From positions 1 through 64,000 of the forward strand of contig MWTC01000019.1 in assembly GCA_002066995.1 (NCBI GenBank): 64,000 nt of DNA, in the 5' to 3' direction. The first letter of the stretch is position 1, and the number at the start of each line of letters is the position of its first letter. The translations under genes were made by a program, and so were the position numbers. The notes under the pieces were generated by a model. It did no database searches. It was not told the DNA's origin and was given only the letters and a program-made list of their open reading frames with translations. This DNA is from Sphingobacteriales bacterium UTBCD1 (GTDB lineage: Bacteria; Bacteroidota; Bacteroidia; Chitinophagales; Chitinophagaceae). Positions 9,606-20,321 of this stretch are shown here, piece after piece.

Positions 9606-11975
9606 ATGAAAAGATTTATATGGACCGTTACAAACTGCCTGTTTGCAGTAATCCTTTATGCACAGCAAAATGTATTTACAGCGAAAGATTATGAACGTGC
9701 AGAAAGTTTTTTATCCTATAATACGCAACCTCTTATTGACAGGGGAAATGTGCAGCCAAACTGGTTGCCGGGTGACAGATTCTGGTACCGGGTATTGACA
9801 GCTCAGGGGAGTGAATTTATCCTGGCAGATCCGGCAAAAGGCACCCGTGTACCTGCATTTGATCAGCAAAGACTGGCAACGGCTCTTTCCGCCGCTTCCG
9901 GCAAAGACTATACTGCATGGATGCTGCCTTTCCAGTCCTTCAGTTATTCAGCAGACAGAACATCAATATCTTTCCGTGCTGACGGAAAATCTTGGAACTG
10001 TGATCTGAAGACTTATGCTGTTTCAAAAGCTATCTCTGAAGAAAATTCAGGAGGGCAGGGGCAGCGGGGAGGAGGGTTTGGCTTCGGAAGCAGCGCTACC
10101 TCACCTGATGGCAGCAAGACTGCTTTTATCAAAGATTATAATTTGTGGATCCGGGATACAAAGACAAAACAGGAAACACAATTGACCACAGATGGAATAA
10201 AAAATTTTGGGTATGCTACTGACAATGCGGGATGGAAAAGCAGTGACCGCCCGGTTTTATCCTGGTCACCTGATTCAAAAAAAATTGCCACTTTCAAACA
10301 GGATCAGCGTAATGTGGGTGATATGTTTCTGGCTACCACTAATGTGGGTCATCCTAAGTTGAGCGAATGGAAATACCCCCTGCCGGGTGACAAAGATATT
10401 CCGATGTTGCAACGCTGTGTCATTAATATAGACCAGCCCAAAGTGATCTTCTTTAACATACCGATGGATCCGCATCGTTCTACACTTGGTGATGATATTA
10501 CCAGCGGGGGCACTTTAAATGATGTGGACTGGAGCAATGATGTATCAGAACTGGCATTTGTTTCCACATCAAGAGATCACAAGCAGGAGAAATTCCGTAT
10601 TGCCAATACCGTTACCGGGGATGTGCGAGAAGTATTTGAAGAAGTAGTACCCACTCAATATGAGTCCGGGCAGGGAGCAATCAACTGGAGATATTTATCA
10701 AAGACCAATGAGATCATCTGGTATTCTGAAAGAGACAATTGGGGCCATCTTTATTTATATGATTCAAAAACAGGCCAATTAAAAAACCAGGTCACTAAAG
10801 GTGATTGGGTGGTGACCCGCATGCTCAAAGTGGATGAGAAGAACCGGGTGATCTATTTTATTGCTAACGGACTCCAGCCGGAAAATCCCTATTTCGCATC
10901 ATTTTGTAAGATAGGATTTGACGGAAAAAATTTTAAAGTGCTTACACCGGACGCCGGAACACACAATGTATCTTTTTCTCCATCCGGAAATTATTTCATT
11001 GACAATTATTCAAAGCCTGATGTACCGAACACCATTGTTCTTCGGGATATGAATGGGAAGAAGATTATGGAACTTGAAAAAACAGATATATCCAGGTTGG
11101 TAGCTGCCGGGTGGAAACCGCCTGTACCCATCAGTGTGAAAGCACATGATGGTAAAACAGATATTTACGGATTGATGTTTCTTCCCACCAAACCGGATCC
11201 TAATAAAAAATACCCTGTCATTGATTATATCTATCCCGGCCCGCAGGGCGGAAGTATTGGTGGTAACTGGGGATTCAGTGCATCAAGAGGAGATAACCAG
11301 GCTTTGGCGGAACTTGGTTTTGTAGTAGTAGCAATAGAAGGTACCGGCAATCCTGACCGTTCCAAGAGTTTTCATGATATGTATTATCCTGACATGAGTA
11401 CAAACACATTACCTGATCAGGTTACCGGAATTCGTCAATTGTCTGCAAGGTATTCTTACATTGATACCAGCAGAGTTGGAATTTGGGGACATTCCGGCGG
11501 GGGCTTTGCTACTGCTGCTGCAATGTTCCGTTATCCCGATTTTTTCAAAGTGGGGATCGCTGAATCAGGAAATCATGATAACCGCAATTATGAAGATGAC
11601 TGGGGTGAACGGTATATCGGGCTGCTTACAAAAAATCCTGATGGTACGGACAATTACACAGCACAGGCCAATCAGACTTATGCAAAAAATCTGAAAGGGA
11701 AACTGATGCTGGCACATGGGATGATGGATAATAATGTGCCGCCCTATAATACGTTATTAGTAGTGGAGGCCCTGGAAAAAGCAAATAAAGATTATGACCT
11801 CGTTATTTTTCCGAATTCAGCACATGGTTATGGACAATATTCATCATACATGATGCGGCGCCGTTGGGATTATTTTGTAAAGAACCTCCTGGATGCTCAG
11901 CCGCCGAAAGAATATGAGTTGCATTCCAAGAGCGACCCGAGAAACCAGGGTGGCGGAGGAATGTTTGGGATGTAA
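9606..11975 (+). CDS. S9 dipeptidyl peptidase (DPP IV-like)
   Basis: 789 residues with an N-terminal signal ending near ILYAQQ. The N-terminal beta-propeller (about 60-500) carries repeated DG/D-rich strands such as SPDGSKTAF and SWSPDSKKIA. The C-terminal alpha/beta hydrolase has the nucleophile Ser630 in G-H-S-G-G-G, an aspartate in MMDNNVPP and a histidine in NSAHGYG. This is the DPP IV/prolyl tripeptidyl arrangement, cleaving X-Pro or X-Ala dipeptides from peptides in the periplasm. A glycine-rich tail (QGGGGMFGM) ends the protein. It appears monocistronic; no clear promoter box is seen. Confidence 0.92.
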   Translation: MKRFIWTVTNCLFAVILYAQQNVFTAKDYERAESFLSYNTQPLIDRGNVQPNWLPGDRFWYRVLTAQGSEFILADPAKGTRVPAFDQQRLATALSAASGKDYTAWMLPFQSFSYSADRTSISFRADGKSWNCDLKTYAVSKAISEENSGGQGQRGGGFGFGSSATSPDGSKTAFIKDYNLWIRDTKTKQETQLTTDGIKNFGYATDNAGWKSSDRPVLSWSPDSKKIATFKQDQRNVGDMFLATTNVGHPKLSEWKYPLPGDKDIPMLQRCVINIDQPKVIFFNIPMDPHRSTLGDDITSGGTLNDVDWSNDVSELAFVSTSRDHKQEKFRIANTVTGDVREVFEEVVPTQYESGQGAINWRYLSKTNEIIWYSERDNWGHLYLYDSKTGQLKNQVTKGDWVVTRMLKVDEKNRVIYFIANGLQPENPYFASFCKIGFDGKNFKVLTPDAGTHNVSFSPSGNYFIDNYSKPDVPNTIVLRDMNGKKIMELEKTDISRLVAAGWKPPVPISVKAHDGKTDIYGLMFLPTKPDPNKKYPVIDYIYPGPQGGSIGGNWGFSASRGDNQALAELGFVVVAIEGTGNPDRSKSFHDMYYPDMSTNTLPDQVTGIRQLSARYSYIDTSRVGIWGHSGGGFATAAAMFRYPDFFKVGIAESGNHDNRNYEDDWGERYIGLLTKNPDGTDNYTAQANQTYAKNLKGKLMLAHGMMDNNVPPYNTLLVVEALEKANKDYDLVIFPNSAHGYGQYSSYMMRRRWDYFVKNLLDAQPPKEYELHSKSDPRNQGGGGMFGM

Positions 11976-12185
11976 AAAATATTTTTTTGGCTTCATCCCC
12001 CGTTCAAATTGCTAATATTTTTTTCAGCAATCATTTTCTTGATCGTGTCAGGATATTTTAAAAACAATCATGATTCCGTTTTAGTCCCCGGCAAAGCCTG
12101 GAATATTTTTCGGTGAAGTTGAAGAATTCTTAGCGGAAAATCCGGAATGCCTCCGGCGTATCATTATGGATCAGTTTTGAATCAG

Positions 12186-12217
12186 TTTGAAATAAACTGC
12201 ATAAACTACTATTTTTG
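12186..12217 (+). promoter_or_regulatory. Promoter of the OprB-type porin gene
   Basis: TTTG at 12186-12189, a 20-base spacer, then TATTTTTG at 12210-12217: both Bacteroidota elements at accepted spacing. Transcription would begin near 12222-12224, only a few bases before ATG 12230. The -33 element lies in the second of two near-identical repeats, ATCAGTTTTGA / ATCAGTTTGA (12171-12190). Confidence 0.65.
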
Positions 12218-12229
12218 AGCATGGAGAAA

Positions 12230-13564
12230 ATGAAATGCTCTGTTGTAAATATAATCTTAGTTTTATCTGTATCCTTTACCTGCAATGCTCAGGATAGTTT
12301 GGAGCAAAATTGGACCACGCATTTTCAGTTTACTGTAATAGCACAAAAACATTCAGGGTTCAGGTCCGCTTATTCGGGAATGCATAGCCTTGCCGATACG
12401 GTGGAACCTATTGCAACAAGTATCACCGGTACATTATTTATCGGCAGAAGAATGTGGAAAGGAGCTGCATTGTATCTTAATCCGGAGATTTCTGGCGGGA
12501 AAGGTTTGAGTTTTGCCCAGGGGGTTGCAGGAGCATTGAACGGAGAAACCTACCGGGTAGGATCGGTAGCGCCACAGGTTTATATTGCAAGAGCTTACCT
12601 GCGCCAGGTATTTCCGCTCGGCGCAAGTAAGTATGATTATATTAACGATGACGAAAATCAATTAGGAGGCAAAGAGCCAAAGAATCGTGTTGTTATCATA
12701 GCGGGAAAATTTTCCATTGATGATTTTTTTGATGATAATGCTTACAGCAAAGATCCAAGAACACAATTTTTTAACTGGAGCATCTGGGCGAATGGCGCCT
12801 GGGATTACCCTGCCAATACAAGAGGATACACTGAAGGCCTGGTGGTTGAAATTGCGAAGTCTTCCTGGAAATGCCGGGTATCAGGCGTTGCCGTTCCCCG
12901 TATTGCTAATTATCATCTGATGGAATACAAATTGTTCAAAGCATGCTCGCAAACAATAGAATTGGAACACGATTATTCCCTTAGCAGAATGCCGGGCAAA
13001 TTCCGGATCACTGTTAGTAATAGTTTTGAAAAATCTCCTTCTTACAAAGAAGGCATAAAAGCCCTTGCAGCCAATGATACTTTTTTACTGAATGTTATTT
13101 CGGGGAATACTGAAAATAACAAATACGGAGGTAAAAAAACAGGGATAGGATTCAATGCAGAGCAGCAGGTGTCAGGCAATACCGGTATGTTTCTGCGTAC
13201 AGGTTGGAATGATGGTAAATATGCCAGCTGGGCTTTTACTGAAATTGATAATACTTTTTGCCTTGGTCTTTCTTCAACCGGAGCTAAATGGAAGAGGCCG
13301 GAAGATGTAGTTGCTGTTGCATTAGCTACAAATGGTATTTCAAAAGATCACCAGGCTTTTTTAAGGAACGGCGGTTATGGATTTATCATTGGTGATGGCC
13401 ATTTGAATTATGGGAGGGAGACAATCTTGGAAACTTATTACAGTGCAAAGGCTGGGCGTTTTTTTTGGTTATCTTTCGATTATCAGTTTGTAAATCATCC
13501 GGCATATAATAAAGACAGGGGGCCGGTGCATGTTTTTGGCATACGGGGGCATGTGGAATTTTAA
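12230..13564 (+). CDS. OprB-family carbohydrate-selective porin
   Basis: 444 residues from ATG 12230; ATG 12221 is in frame but would overlap the predicted start of transcription. The signal peptide ends near TCNAQD. The mature protein is rich in alternating strands, with OprB-type segments such as KFSIDDFFDDNAYSKDP, FFNWSIWANGAWDYPANT and a C-terminal aromatic strand ending in phenylalanine (GIRGHVEF), the usual outer-membrane beta-barrel end. OprB porins admit sugars and other small solutes. No sugar catabolic genes are adjacent. Confidence 0.8.
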   Translation: MKCSVVNIILVLSVSFTCNAQDSLEQNWTTHFQFTVIAQKHSGFRSAYSGMHSLADTVEPIATSITGTLFIGRRMWKGAALYLNPEISGGKGLSFAQGVAGALNGETYRVGSVAPQVYIARAYLRQVFPLGASKYDYINDDENQLGGKEPKNRVVIIAGKFSIDDFFDDNAYSKDPRTQFFNWSIWANGAWDYPANTRGYTEGLVVEIAKSSWKCRVSGVAVPRIANYHLMEYKLFKACSQTIELEHDYSLSRMPGKFRITVSNSFEKSPSYKEGIKALAANDTFLLNVISGNTENNKYGGKKTGIGFNAEQQVSGNTGMFLRTGWNDGKYASWAFTEIDNTFCLGLSSTGAKWKRPEDVVAVALATNGISKDHQAFLRNGGYGFIIGDGHLNYGRETILETYYSAKAGRFFWLSFDYQFVNHPAYNKDRGPVHVFGIRGHVEF

Positions 13565-13758
13565 TAGTGTATCGTGTTATGTAATTTTAGTTACGGCAAA
13601 TTGAATCCGGTGTATTTTCTCTTTAGATTTATTCCGGTTTCAATACAGGTAAGATCTGCTCCGCTAAAACTAATTGGTGTTATGACCTCAAACCGTATAT
13701 GGATTAATTCTCTCTCAGATTAAACCGGATTCACTGCTGATAAGAGCCCGTCTTGCCG

Positions 13759-13767
13759 TATCTTTGC
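13759..13767 (+). promoter_or_regulatory. -7 box of the ABC-F gene
   Basis: TATCTTTGC matches TAnnTTTG. CTG (13737-13739), one base off TTG, is 19 bases upstream. The ATG follows 20 bases after the box. Confidence 0.6.
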
Positions 13768-13787
13768 AACCCGAAAAATAATAATAA

Positions 13788-15413
<1,626 letters not shown>

Positions 15414-15464
15414 TTATCCGGCAGTATATCTGTTTGCACTGTCATTAAAATATTTCTCCTGCAA

Positions 15465-16403
15465 TCATTTTGATGGATGATCTGCCCAGGAATTTGCGGA
15501 ACCATTATATCCCAGGATTTTAAACAAATGCAACACATACGGAAACAATGCATCCATACTTTCTGATGCACCACGTGTTGAACCTGGCAGGGCAAGAATA
15601 AGCGTATTACCTTTTAATCCTGCTACACTTCTTGAAAGCATGGCATAAGGCGTTTGCTCCTGCCCGTAATTTCTTGCAGCTTCACTGATGCCCGGTATCT
15701 CACGGTCGAGCAACGGCCGGATAGCTTCTGGTGTCACATCTCTTGCGGACAAGCCCGTGCCGCCGGTCAAAATAATCAAATCCACTTTTTTAGCGCAGAG
15801 GGATTGCACTTTGTCCTGTATCACATTTATTTCGTCGGGAATAATACTGTAGTCTTTGATTGCGATCCTGAATTTTTCAAGCTTGCTGATGATCGCTTTG
15901 CCGGCAGAGTCCTGCTTTTTCCCTCCAGAAATACTATCGGAACAGACAAGTACACCGGCTGAAAATTTCCCTTCCGTAAAGTCATCATACTGTGATTTAC
16001 CGCCTTTTTTCTTTACCAGTTTAATATTTTTAATTTCAATTCCTTTATCAATTGGTTTCAGCATATCGTATATAGTGAGCGCCACCACTGAAGCGCCATG
16101 CATGGCTTCCACTTCCACACCTGTCTTGTAAATGGTATGTACCTCCGTCTCGATAATAATATCCAATCCTTCGATCCGGTGCTGTACAGAGGCAAACTCA
16201 ACCGGCATCGGATGGCAATCAGGAATCATATCACTGGTTCTTTTTATCCCGAACAGGCCTGCAATACGACTGGCTTCAAATACATCTCCCTTAGGTACGG
16301 TTTTATTTTTGATGGCTTCGATAGTCTTGTCAGAGCTTACGCTGACAATTGCCCGGGCTATGGCGCTGCGGTGTGTCTTTATTTTACCGGTGATGTCAAT
16401 CAT
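15465..16403 (-). CDS. Fused MoaC-Mog molybdenum cofactor protein
   Basis: 312 residues. Residues 1 to about 155 are MoaC (cyclic pyranopterin monophosphate synthase), with the family motif DCHPMPVEF and the conserved [17 protein letters not shown]. Residues from about 158 are a MogA/MoaB domain (molybdopterin adenylyltransferase), with [15 protein letters not shown] and LALPGS. It thus covers the second step and the adenylylation step of cofactor synthesis. It is the last gene of the operon, six bases after moaE. Such fusions are known in Bacteroidota. Confidence 0.9.
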   Translation of the reverse strand: MIDITGKIKTHRSAIARAIVSVSSDKTIEAIKNKTVPKGDVFEASRIAGLFGIKRTSDMIPDCHPMPVEFASVQHRIEGLDIIIETEVHTIYKTGVEVEAMHGASVVALTIYDMLKPIDKGIEIKNIKLVKKKGGKSQYDDFTEGKFSAGVLVCSDSISGGKKQDSAGKAIISKLEKFRIAIKDYSIIPDEINVIQDKVQSLCAKKVDLIILTGGTGLSARDVTPEAIRPLLDREIPGISEAARNYGQEQTPYAMLSRSVAGLKGNTLILALPGSTRGASESMDALFPYVLHLFKILGYNGSANSWADHPSK

Positions 16404-16409
16404 GTTGTT

Positions 16410-16853
16410 TCAGGAATTTATTTTCCATTGATAATTTTCATTGTTCAATATTTCTTTTCCCCATACGGGCACTTCCTTTTTTATACGTTCTACTATTTCC
16501 TCACAGGCATCTATGGCATCTTTGCGGTGAACGGAAGATGTGAAAACCATTAAACTGATCTCGCCGGTTTTCACCACACCGAGGCTGTGATAGATGTGCA
16601 TACAGATCAATGGAAATTTTTTGAATGCATCTTCCTTGATCTCATGAAATTTTTCTTCGGCCATTTCCCGGTAGGCAGTGTATTCGATCGCCGCAACTTC
16701 CTGTTCACCTTGTTTATCATTACGGACCTGGCCCAAAAAGATACTGTGTGCACCGATACTGTACTTCTTATTGTGCTTTTCGATAGACCCTGCTATGAAA
16801 GTTGGATCTATCGGCCCTTCAACGAATACCTTATGTTTTTTTGCGGGTTCCAT
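16410..16853 (-). CDS. moaE: Molybdopterin synthase catalytic subunit
   Basis: 147 residues, normal for MoaE. It transfers sulfur from the MoaD C-terminal thiocarboxylate to precursor Z. Family landmarks are GAHSIFLGQVRND, the lysine-rich active region MAEEKFHEIK, the RIGxVxxGE-like VYHSLGVVKTGEIS region (here IYHSLG) and HRKDAIDACEEIVERIK followed by PVWGKE. Its start overlaps the moeB stop by one base (TAATG), indicating coupled translation. Confidence 0.92.
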   Translation of the reverse strand: MEPAKKHKVFVEGPIDPTFIAGSIEKHNKKYSIGAHSIFLGQVRNDKQGEQEVAAIEYTAYREMAEEKFHEIKEDAFKKFPLICMHIYHSLGVVKTGEISLMVFTSSVHRKDAIDACEEIVERIKKEVPVWGKEILNNENYQWKINS

Positions 16854-18004
16854 TAAATTGAGATTGATATTTCTCCTTTTGTTAAAGTCTTTATATATTC
16901 TTCCCAGGCATCAACTCCTCCTTTCAAGCTGTATGCCTCACATTGAGGATGTTTTTCCAAAAGCATGTTTACTGCGGTAAGGCTTCTCCTTCCTGACTTA
17001 CAGAAAAAAATGATCTTATTTCCGGCGGGGATCAAAGAAACCGATTCCCTGAAACGGCTTAATGGAATTGTTGAATAGGAAAATTCATGTATAGCCGGTA
17101 GTTCATCCGGTTCCCGCACATCAATAATGGAAAGATCTTCCTTCGTTCTCATTGCATCAAGTTCTTCACATGAAATTTCATGCAAATGGCCTTCATATCC
17201 GCAAAACCACTCGTAATTGAAAATTTTAAATTCTTCTTTTGAGGCGGGGGCAATAGCATTTTTATTTCCTGAGGGTGAAACTTGAAATTCGTAAAACAGG
17301 TTATTCAGGATATTATAAGAAATTATTTTATTGCAAAGCGGTATGCCAATCCCGGTTAGGATCTTTATTGTCTCTGCTGCTTGTATAGTTCCGATCATTC
17401 CCGGCAATATTCCCAAAACACCGGCCTCATTGCAGGATGGAACAGTCTCAGGTTTTGGAGGTTGCGGGAACAGATCCCGGTAATTGGTGATGACCCCGGT
17501 CTTTTTATCAGGTATGTTGAACACTCCGGCTTGCCCTTCATACCTGAGGACAGCGCCATAAACCAAAGGCTTGTGAAGCAAAACACAGGCATCGTTTACC
17601 ATATAGCGGGTTTCAAAATTATCCGTACCATCTATTACGATGTCATATTCATCAATAATATCAAGTGCGTTTTTTGCCCCCAGCTTTACTTCAAAAACCT
17701 CCAATTGAATTTCAGGATTGAACGACTTCAGCTTTTCTGCTGCTGTTGATGCTTTGGGTTTCCCGATATCTTCAACAGCATAAAGTGTCTGTCTCTGCAA
17801 ATTGGAAATCTCTACCAGGTCAAAATCAGCAATACCGATCTTTCCTGTGCCTGCAGCCGCTAAATATTGAAGAGCAGGGCAACCCAGCCCGCCTGCACCG
17901 ATCACCAGAACTTTAGCCCGGAATAATTTATCCTGTGCATCGGTACCGAAGTCTTTAAGCGCTATCTGCCTCCCGTATCTTCTATATTTATTTTTTGGGT
18001 CCAT
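16853..18004 (-). CDS. moeB: MoeB-like MoaD-activating enzyme with rhodanese domain
   Basis: 383 residues. The N-terminal E1-like domain has GAGGLGCPALQYLAAAG for ATP, the DxDxVxxxNxxRQ-type DFDLVEISNLQRQ, DGTDNFETRY and the catalytic-loop SCNEAGVLGILPG. It adenylates the C-terminal glycine of MoaD. The last ~100 residues are a rhodanese domain with IIDVREPDE and the active cysteine in FFCKSGRRS, probably supplying the sulfur. This is the architecture of eukaryotic MOCS3/Uba4. It lies between moaD and moaE. Confidence 0.9.
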   Translation of the reverse strand: MDPKNKYRRYGRQIALKDFGTDAQDKLFRAKVLVIGAGGLGCPALQYLAAAGTGKIGIADFDLVEISNLQRQTLYAVEDIGKPKASTAAEKLKSFNPEIQLEVFEVKLGAKNALDIIDEYDIVIDGTDNFETRYMVNDACVLLHKPLVYGAVLRYEGQAGVFNIPDKKTGVITNYRDLFPQPPKPETVPSCNEAGVLGILPGMIGTIQAAETIKILTGIGIPLCNKIISYNILNNLFYEFQVSPSGNKNAIAPASKEEFKIFNYEWFCGYEGHLHEISCEELDAMRTKEDLSIIDVREPDELPAIHEFSYSTIPLSRFRESVSLIPAGNKIIFFCKSGRRSLTAVNMLLEKHPQCEAYSLKGGVDAWEEYIKTLTKGEISISI

Positions 18005-18010
18005 CTTTAT

Positions 18011-18244
18011 TTATCCTCCCGAAAAAGGCGGCAGCAGCGCCACGGTATCTTCATGATGCAGCTCAGTATTTTCCCGGATTATTTTTTTATTGACGGCAAT
18101 TAAATAGTTGATGTTTTGCAATTCCGGATGAATTGTTAAAAGCAGTTGATTCAGTTCGTTAGTATTTTTTACGTCAGAAAATTTTAAACTGCTTTTTGCC
18201 GTGATATCCGCCACCTGTCCGAATGCAAGCACGTTAATTTCCAT
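18011..18244 (-). CDS. moaD: Molybdopterin synthase sulfur carrier subunit
   Basis: 77 residues with a ubiquitin-like fold pattern and the diagnostic C-terminus LLPPFSGG. The terminal Gly-Gly is adenylated and thiocarboxylated before donating sulfur in the MoaD-MoaE synthase. It overlaps the end of mobA by 11 bases and is six bases from moeB. Confidence 0.93.
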   Translation of the reverse strand: MEINVLAFGQVADITAKSSLKFSDVKNTNELNQLLLTIHPELQNINYLIAVNKKIIRENTELHHEDTVALLPPFSGG

Positions 18245-18833
18245 AGCCTGATATTTTTAATGCCATGTCCAGGTCAGTTTTATCATTGATGTTTGTAAAA
18301 AAAGAATTGTTGAATAAAACATTCTGATCTGTATCTATTTGCTTCAGGTTAAAATGCGTGATCATCTTCTGCAATTTAATTATTCCCCGGTCTATAAGCT
18401 GCTTCCATCCCGAAATACAATTTCTTGAATAAATTCCAAATAAAGGCTGCACTTTTCCTTCGTATAAAGGTAATGTAATTTGTGAATGGATTGCTTCTTG
18501 TACGATAAACCGGACTCCGCCGGAGGTAATAAAAGGCATGTCACAACTGGTAATAAAAACCCTGTTTGACCGGCTATGATGTAATGCTGTATAAATGCCT
18601 CCTGCCGGTCCCATTTCTTTTACCAGGTCGCTGGTCACTTCCAGCCCAAAATATTTATATGCTTCATTATCTGAAACAATAACGACCTTGTTCAATGATT
18701 CCTGCAATTGTTTGATTATTCTTAACACTAATGGTTCTCCGTGAAAAGTAAGTAACCCTTTATCTGTTCCCATACGGGAGCTTTTTCCCCCTGCAAGAAT
18801 ATAACCGGTTATATCGTTTGAATTATTTGCCAC
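18234..18833 (-). CDS. mobA: Molybdenum cofactor guanylyltransferase
   Basis: 199 residues. The N-terminus has the nucleotidyltransferase signature ILAGGKSSRMGTDKGLL, with the GPAGGIYTAL and ITSCDMPFI segments that bind GTP and metal. It attaches GMP to molybdopterin, giving the bis-MGD form needed by NarG. It precedes moaD with an 11-base overlap. Confidence 0.93.
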   Translation of the reverse strand: MANNSNDITGYILAGGKSSRMGTDKGLLTFHGEPLVLRIIKQLQESLNKVVIVSDNEAYKYFGLEVTSDLVKEMGPAGGIYTALHHSRSNRVFITSCDMPFITSGGVRFIVQEAIHSQITLPLYEGKVQPLFGIYSRNCISGWKQLIDRGIIKLQKMITHFNLKQIDTDQNVLFNNSFFTNINDKTDLDMALKISGYGN

Positions 18834-18896
18834 CGGGTATCTTATTCTTATTAATTATTTGATTCAGCATTTTTTAGTTGCAATAAATATAAGAAA

Positions 18897-19502
18897 TCAA
18901 TCTACTCTTTTAACTTCTATACTTTTTAACCAGATAACATGTCTCGGCCCGGTCTTAATGTCGTTGGTGCAGTTTAAAATCATTGCGCCTTTATTTATTA
19001 TTGGTTGACCGTTTTCTTCAAAAATTACATAAACATTTTCTCCGGTAGGATTGTTGAATAACTCTGCCCATGAAAAAGTGGCTTTATATCCATCAGACGC
19101 TCTTGCCACAATGTAAAAATTTCTGTCCTGGTGATTCGTTTGCCGGATCAAAGCTTTTTCTAATATCTCCTTTAATAAAACACCCCTGCTCCTGATATTT
19201 CCGGAAGTTACTGCACCGGATTGGCATACTACGTTAAAACTATCCAGCCCGATGACGCTCATTTTTTTCAATGAATCTACTGTAAGCGACAGGGGAAATT
19301 GCACATCACCCATAACGGTTAATGTGGTACTTACCCATTTGGCACTATCTTCTTTTGTAACCGGATGGTCATTTACATTTTCCGGCATATCCGTTGATGC
19401 TTCTTTGGGTTTAATTTTACTTTCTGATTTGACTGGATAATTACAACTGTAAATTAAAAAGCCTGCGAAAAGCAATGCAATAAGCGCTGATTTATTTATC
19501 AT
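18897..19502 (-). CDS. Lipoprotein with a sulfite-oxidase-type molybdopterin fold
   Basis: 201 residues from ATG 19502, where a lipoprotein signal starts (lipobox I-Y-S-C). The upstream frame extension is antisense-like and lacks a signal. The mature part has segments seen in small SUOX-type molybdopterin proteins: VMGDVQFPLSLTVDSLKKM, VVCQSGAVTSGNIRSRGVLL, ASDGYKATFSWAELF and GPRHVIWLKSIEV. The cysteine in VVCQSG could be the Mo ligand. The protein is shorter than full YedY/SUOX enzymes, so it may bind cofactor or only keep the fold. Its substrate is unknown. It is embedded in the cofactor operon. Confidence 0.65.
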   Translation of the reverse strand: MINKSALIALLFAGFLIYSCNYPVKSESKIKPKEASTDMPENVNDHPVTKEDSAKWVSTTLTVMGDVQFPLSLTVDSLKKMSVIGLDSFNVVCQSGAVTSGNIRSRGVLLKEILEKALIRQTNHQDRNFYIVARASDGYKATFSWAELFNNPTGENVYVIFEENGQPIINKGAMILNCTNDIKTGPRHVIWLKSIEVKRVD

Positions 19503-19525
19503 ACGTGATTTTATTAATACAGTAT

Positions 19526-20257
19526 TTAGGTGAACAATAATTTTATGGAAGCGATCAGCAGAACAGCAGCCAATATTTTTTTTAGAATTTCGCCTCCTAC
19601 TTTCAGGGATCCGAAATAAGAGCCTGTGACTCCCCCGGAAACTGCAACTACAATCATCCATGCCATTTCAGTGCTAAAATGAAATTCTTTAGTGAATAAT
19701 CCGGCAAGGCCTGAAAGTGAATTGACCAGGATGAACAGGGCAGATACTGCAGCGGTCTGTTTCATATTTGCCCAATGCAGCAAAAGTATGACCGGGCTTA
19801 AAATTATTCCTCCGCCAATTCCGATCATACCCGACAGCAATCCAATTGATGCCCCGATCAGCAGGGACACAGTAAAATTCTGCTTTGCCGTATTTTTTTC
19901 TTCATTGAATTTTAACCCGCCAAGCCGCACTACCGGGAAAAGAAGGAGAACGCCGAGTATTATTTTATACACATGTGCATCAACTGTGATCAGCCCTCCG
20001 AGGAAAGCAGACGGGATAGAGGCAATGGCAAAAGGCCAGAACAACTGCCAGCGGAAATGCCCTCCCCGGTAATATTGAATGAATGCTATCAGCGATACAA
20101 ATGTATTCAGCAGGAGAGCTGTGGGGCGCATGGTTTCGGGGGAAAATGAAAAGAAAGACATCAGCGCAAGGTAACCGCTGGCTCCGCCATGCCCTACAGA
20201 CGAATATAACAGGGCAACAATAAACAGCAATGAAAAAAACAGGATTTCTCCGGGCAT
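19526..20257 (-). CDS. TauE/SafE-family membrane permease
   Basis: 243 residues with about eight helices. It has the TauE/SafE N-terminal GHGGASGYLALMSFF and the central repeat GMIGIGGGIILSPVILL. The family moves sulfite, sulfonates, sulfoacetate or other small anions. Its place next to the SUOX-like lipoprotein, 23 bases away, suggests an oxyanion or sulfur-anion link, but this is inference. Confidence 0.8.
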   Translation of the reverse strand: MPGEILFFSLLFIVALLYSSVGHGGASGYLALMSFFSFSPETMRPTALLLNTFVSLIAFIQYYRGGHFRWQLFWPFAIASIPSAFLGGLITVDAHVYKIILGVLLLFPVVRLGGLKFNEEKNTAKQNFTVSLLIGASIGLLSGMIGIGGGIILSPVILLLHWANMKQTAAVSALFILVNSLSGLAGLFTKEFHFSTEMAWMIVVAVSGGVTGSYFGSLKVGGEILKKILAAVLLIASIKLLFT

Positions 20258-20321
20258 TGGTAATATTAATAATTATCGGGTCAGTAAAATTTATTGTTTT
20301 ATAAAAATAAAATAGGAAGAA

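Noticed and set aside
12142..12156. CCGGA-N5-TCCGG hairpin upstream of the porin gene
   Set aside because: Five-pair stem without U tract; likely chance.
19692..20072. Plus-strand open frame of 126 codons
   Set aside because: Antisense to the TauE/SafE gene, whose helices and motifs are clear.
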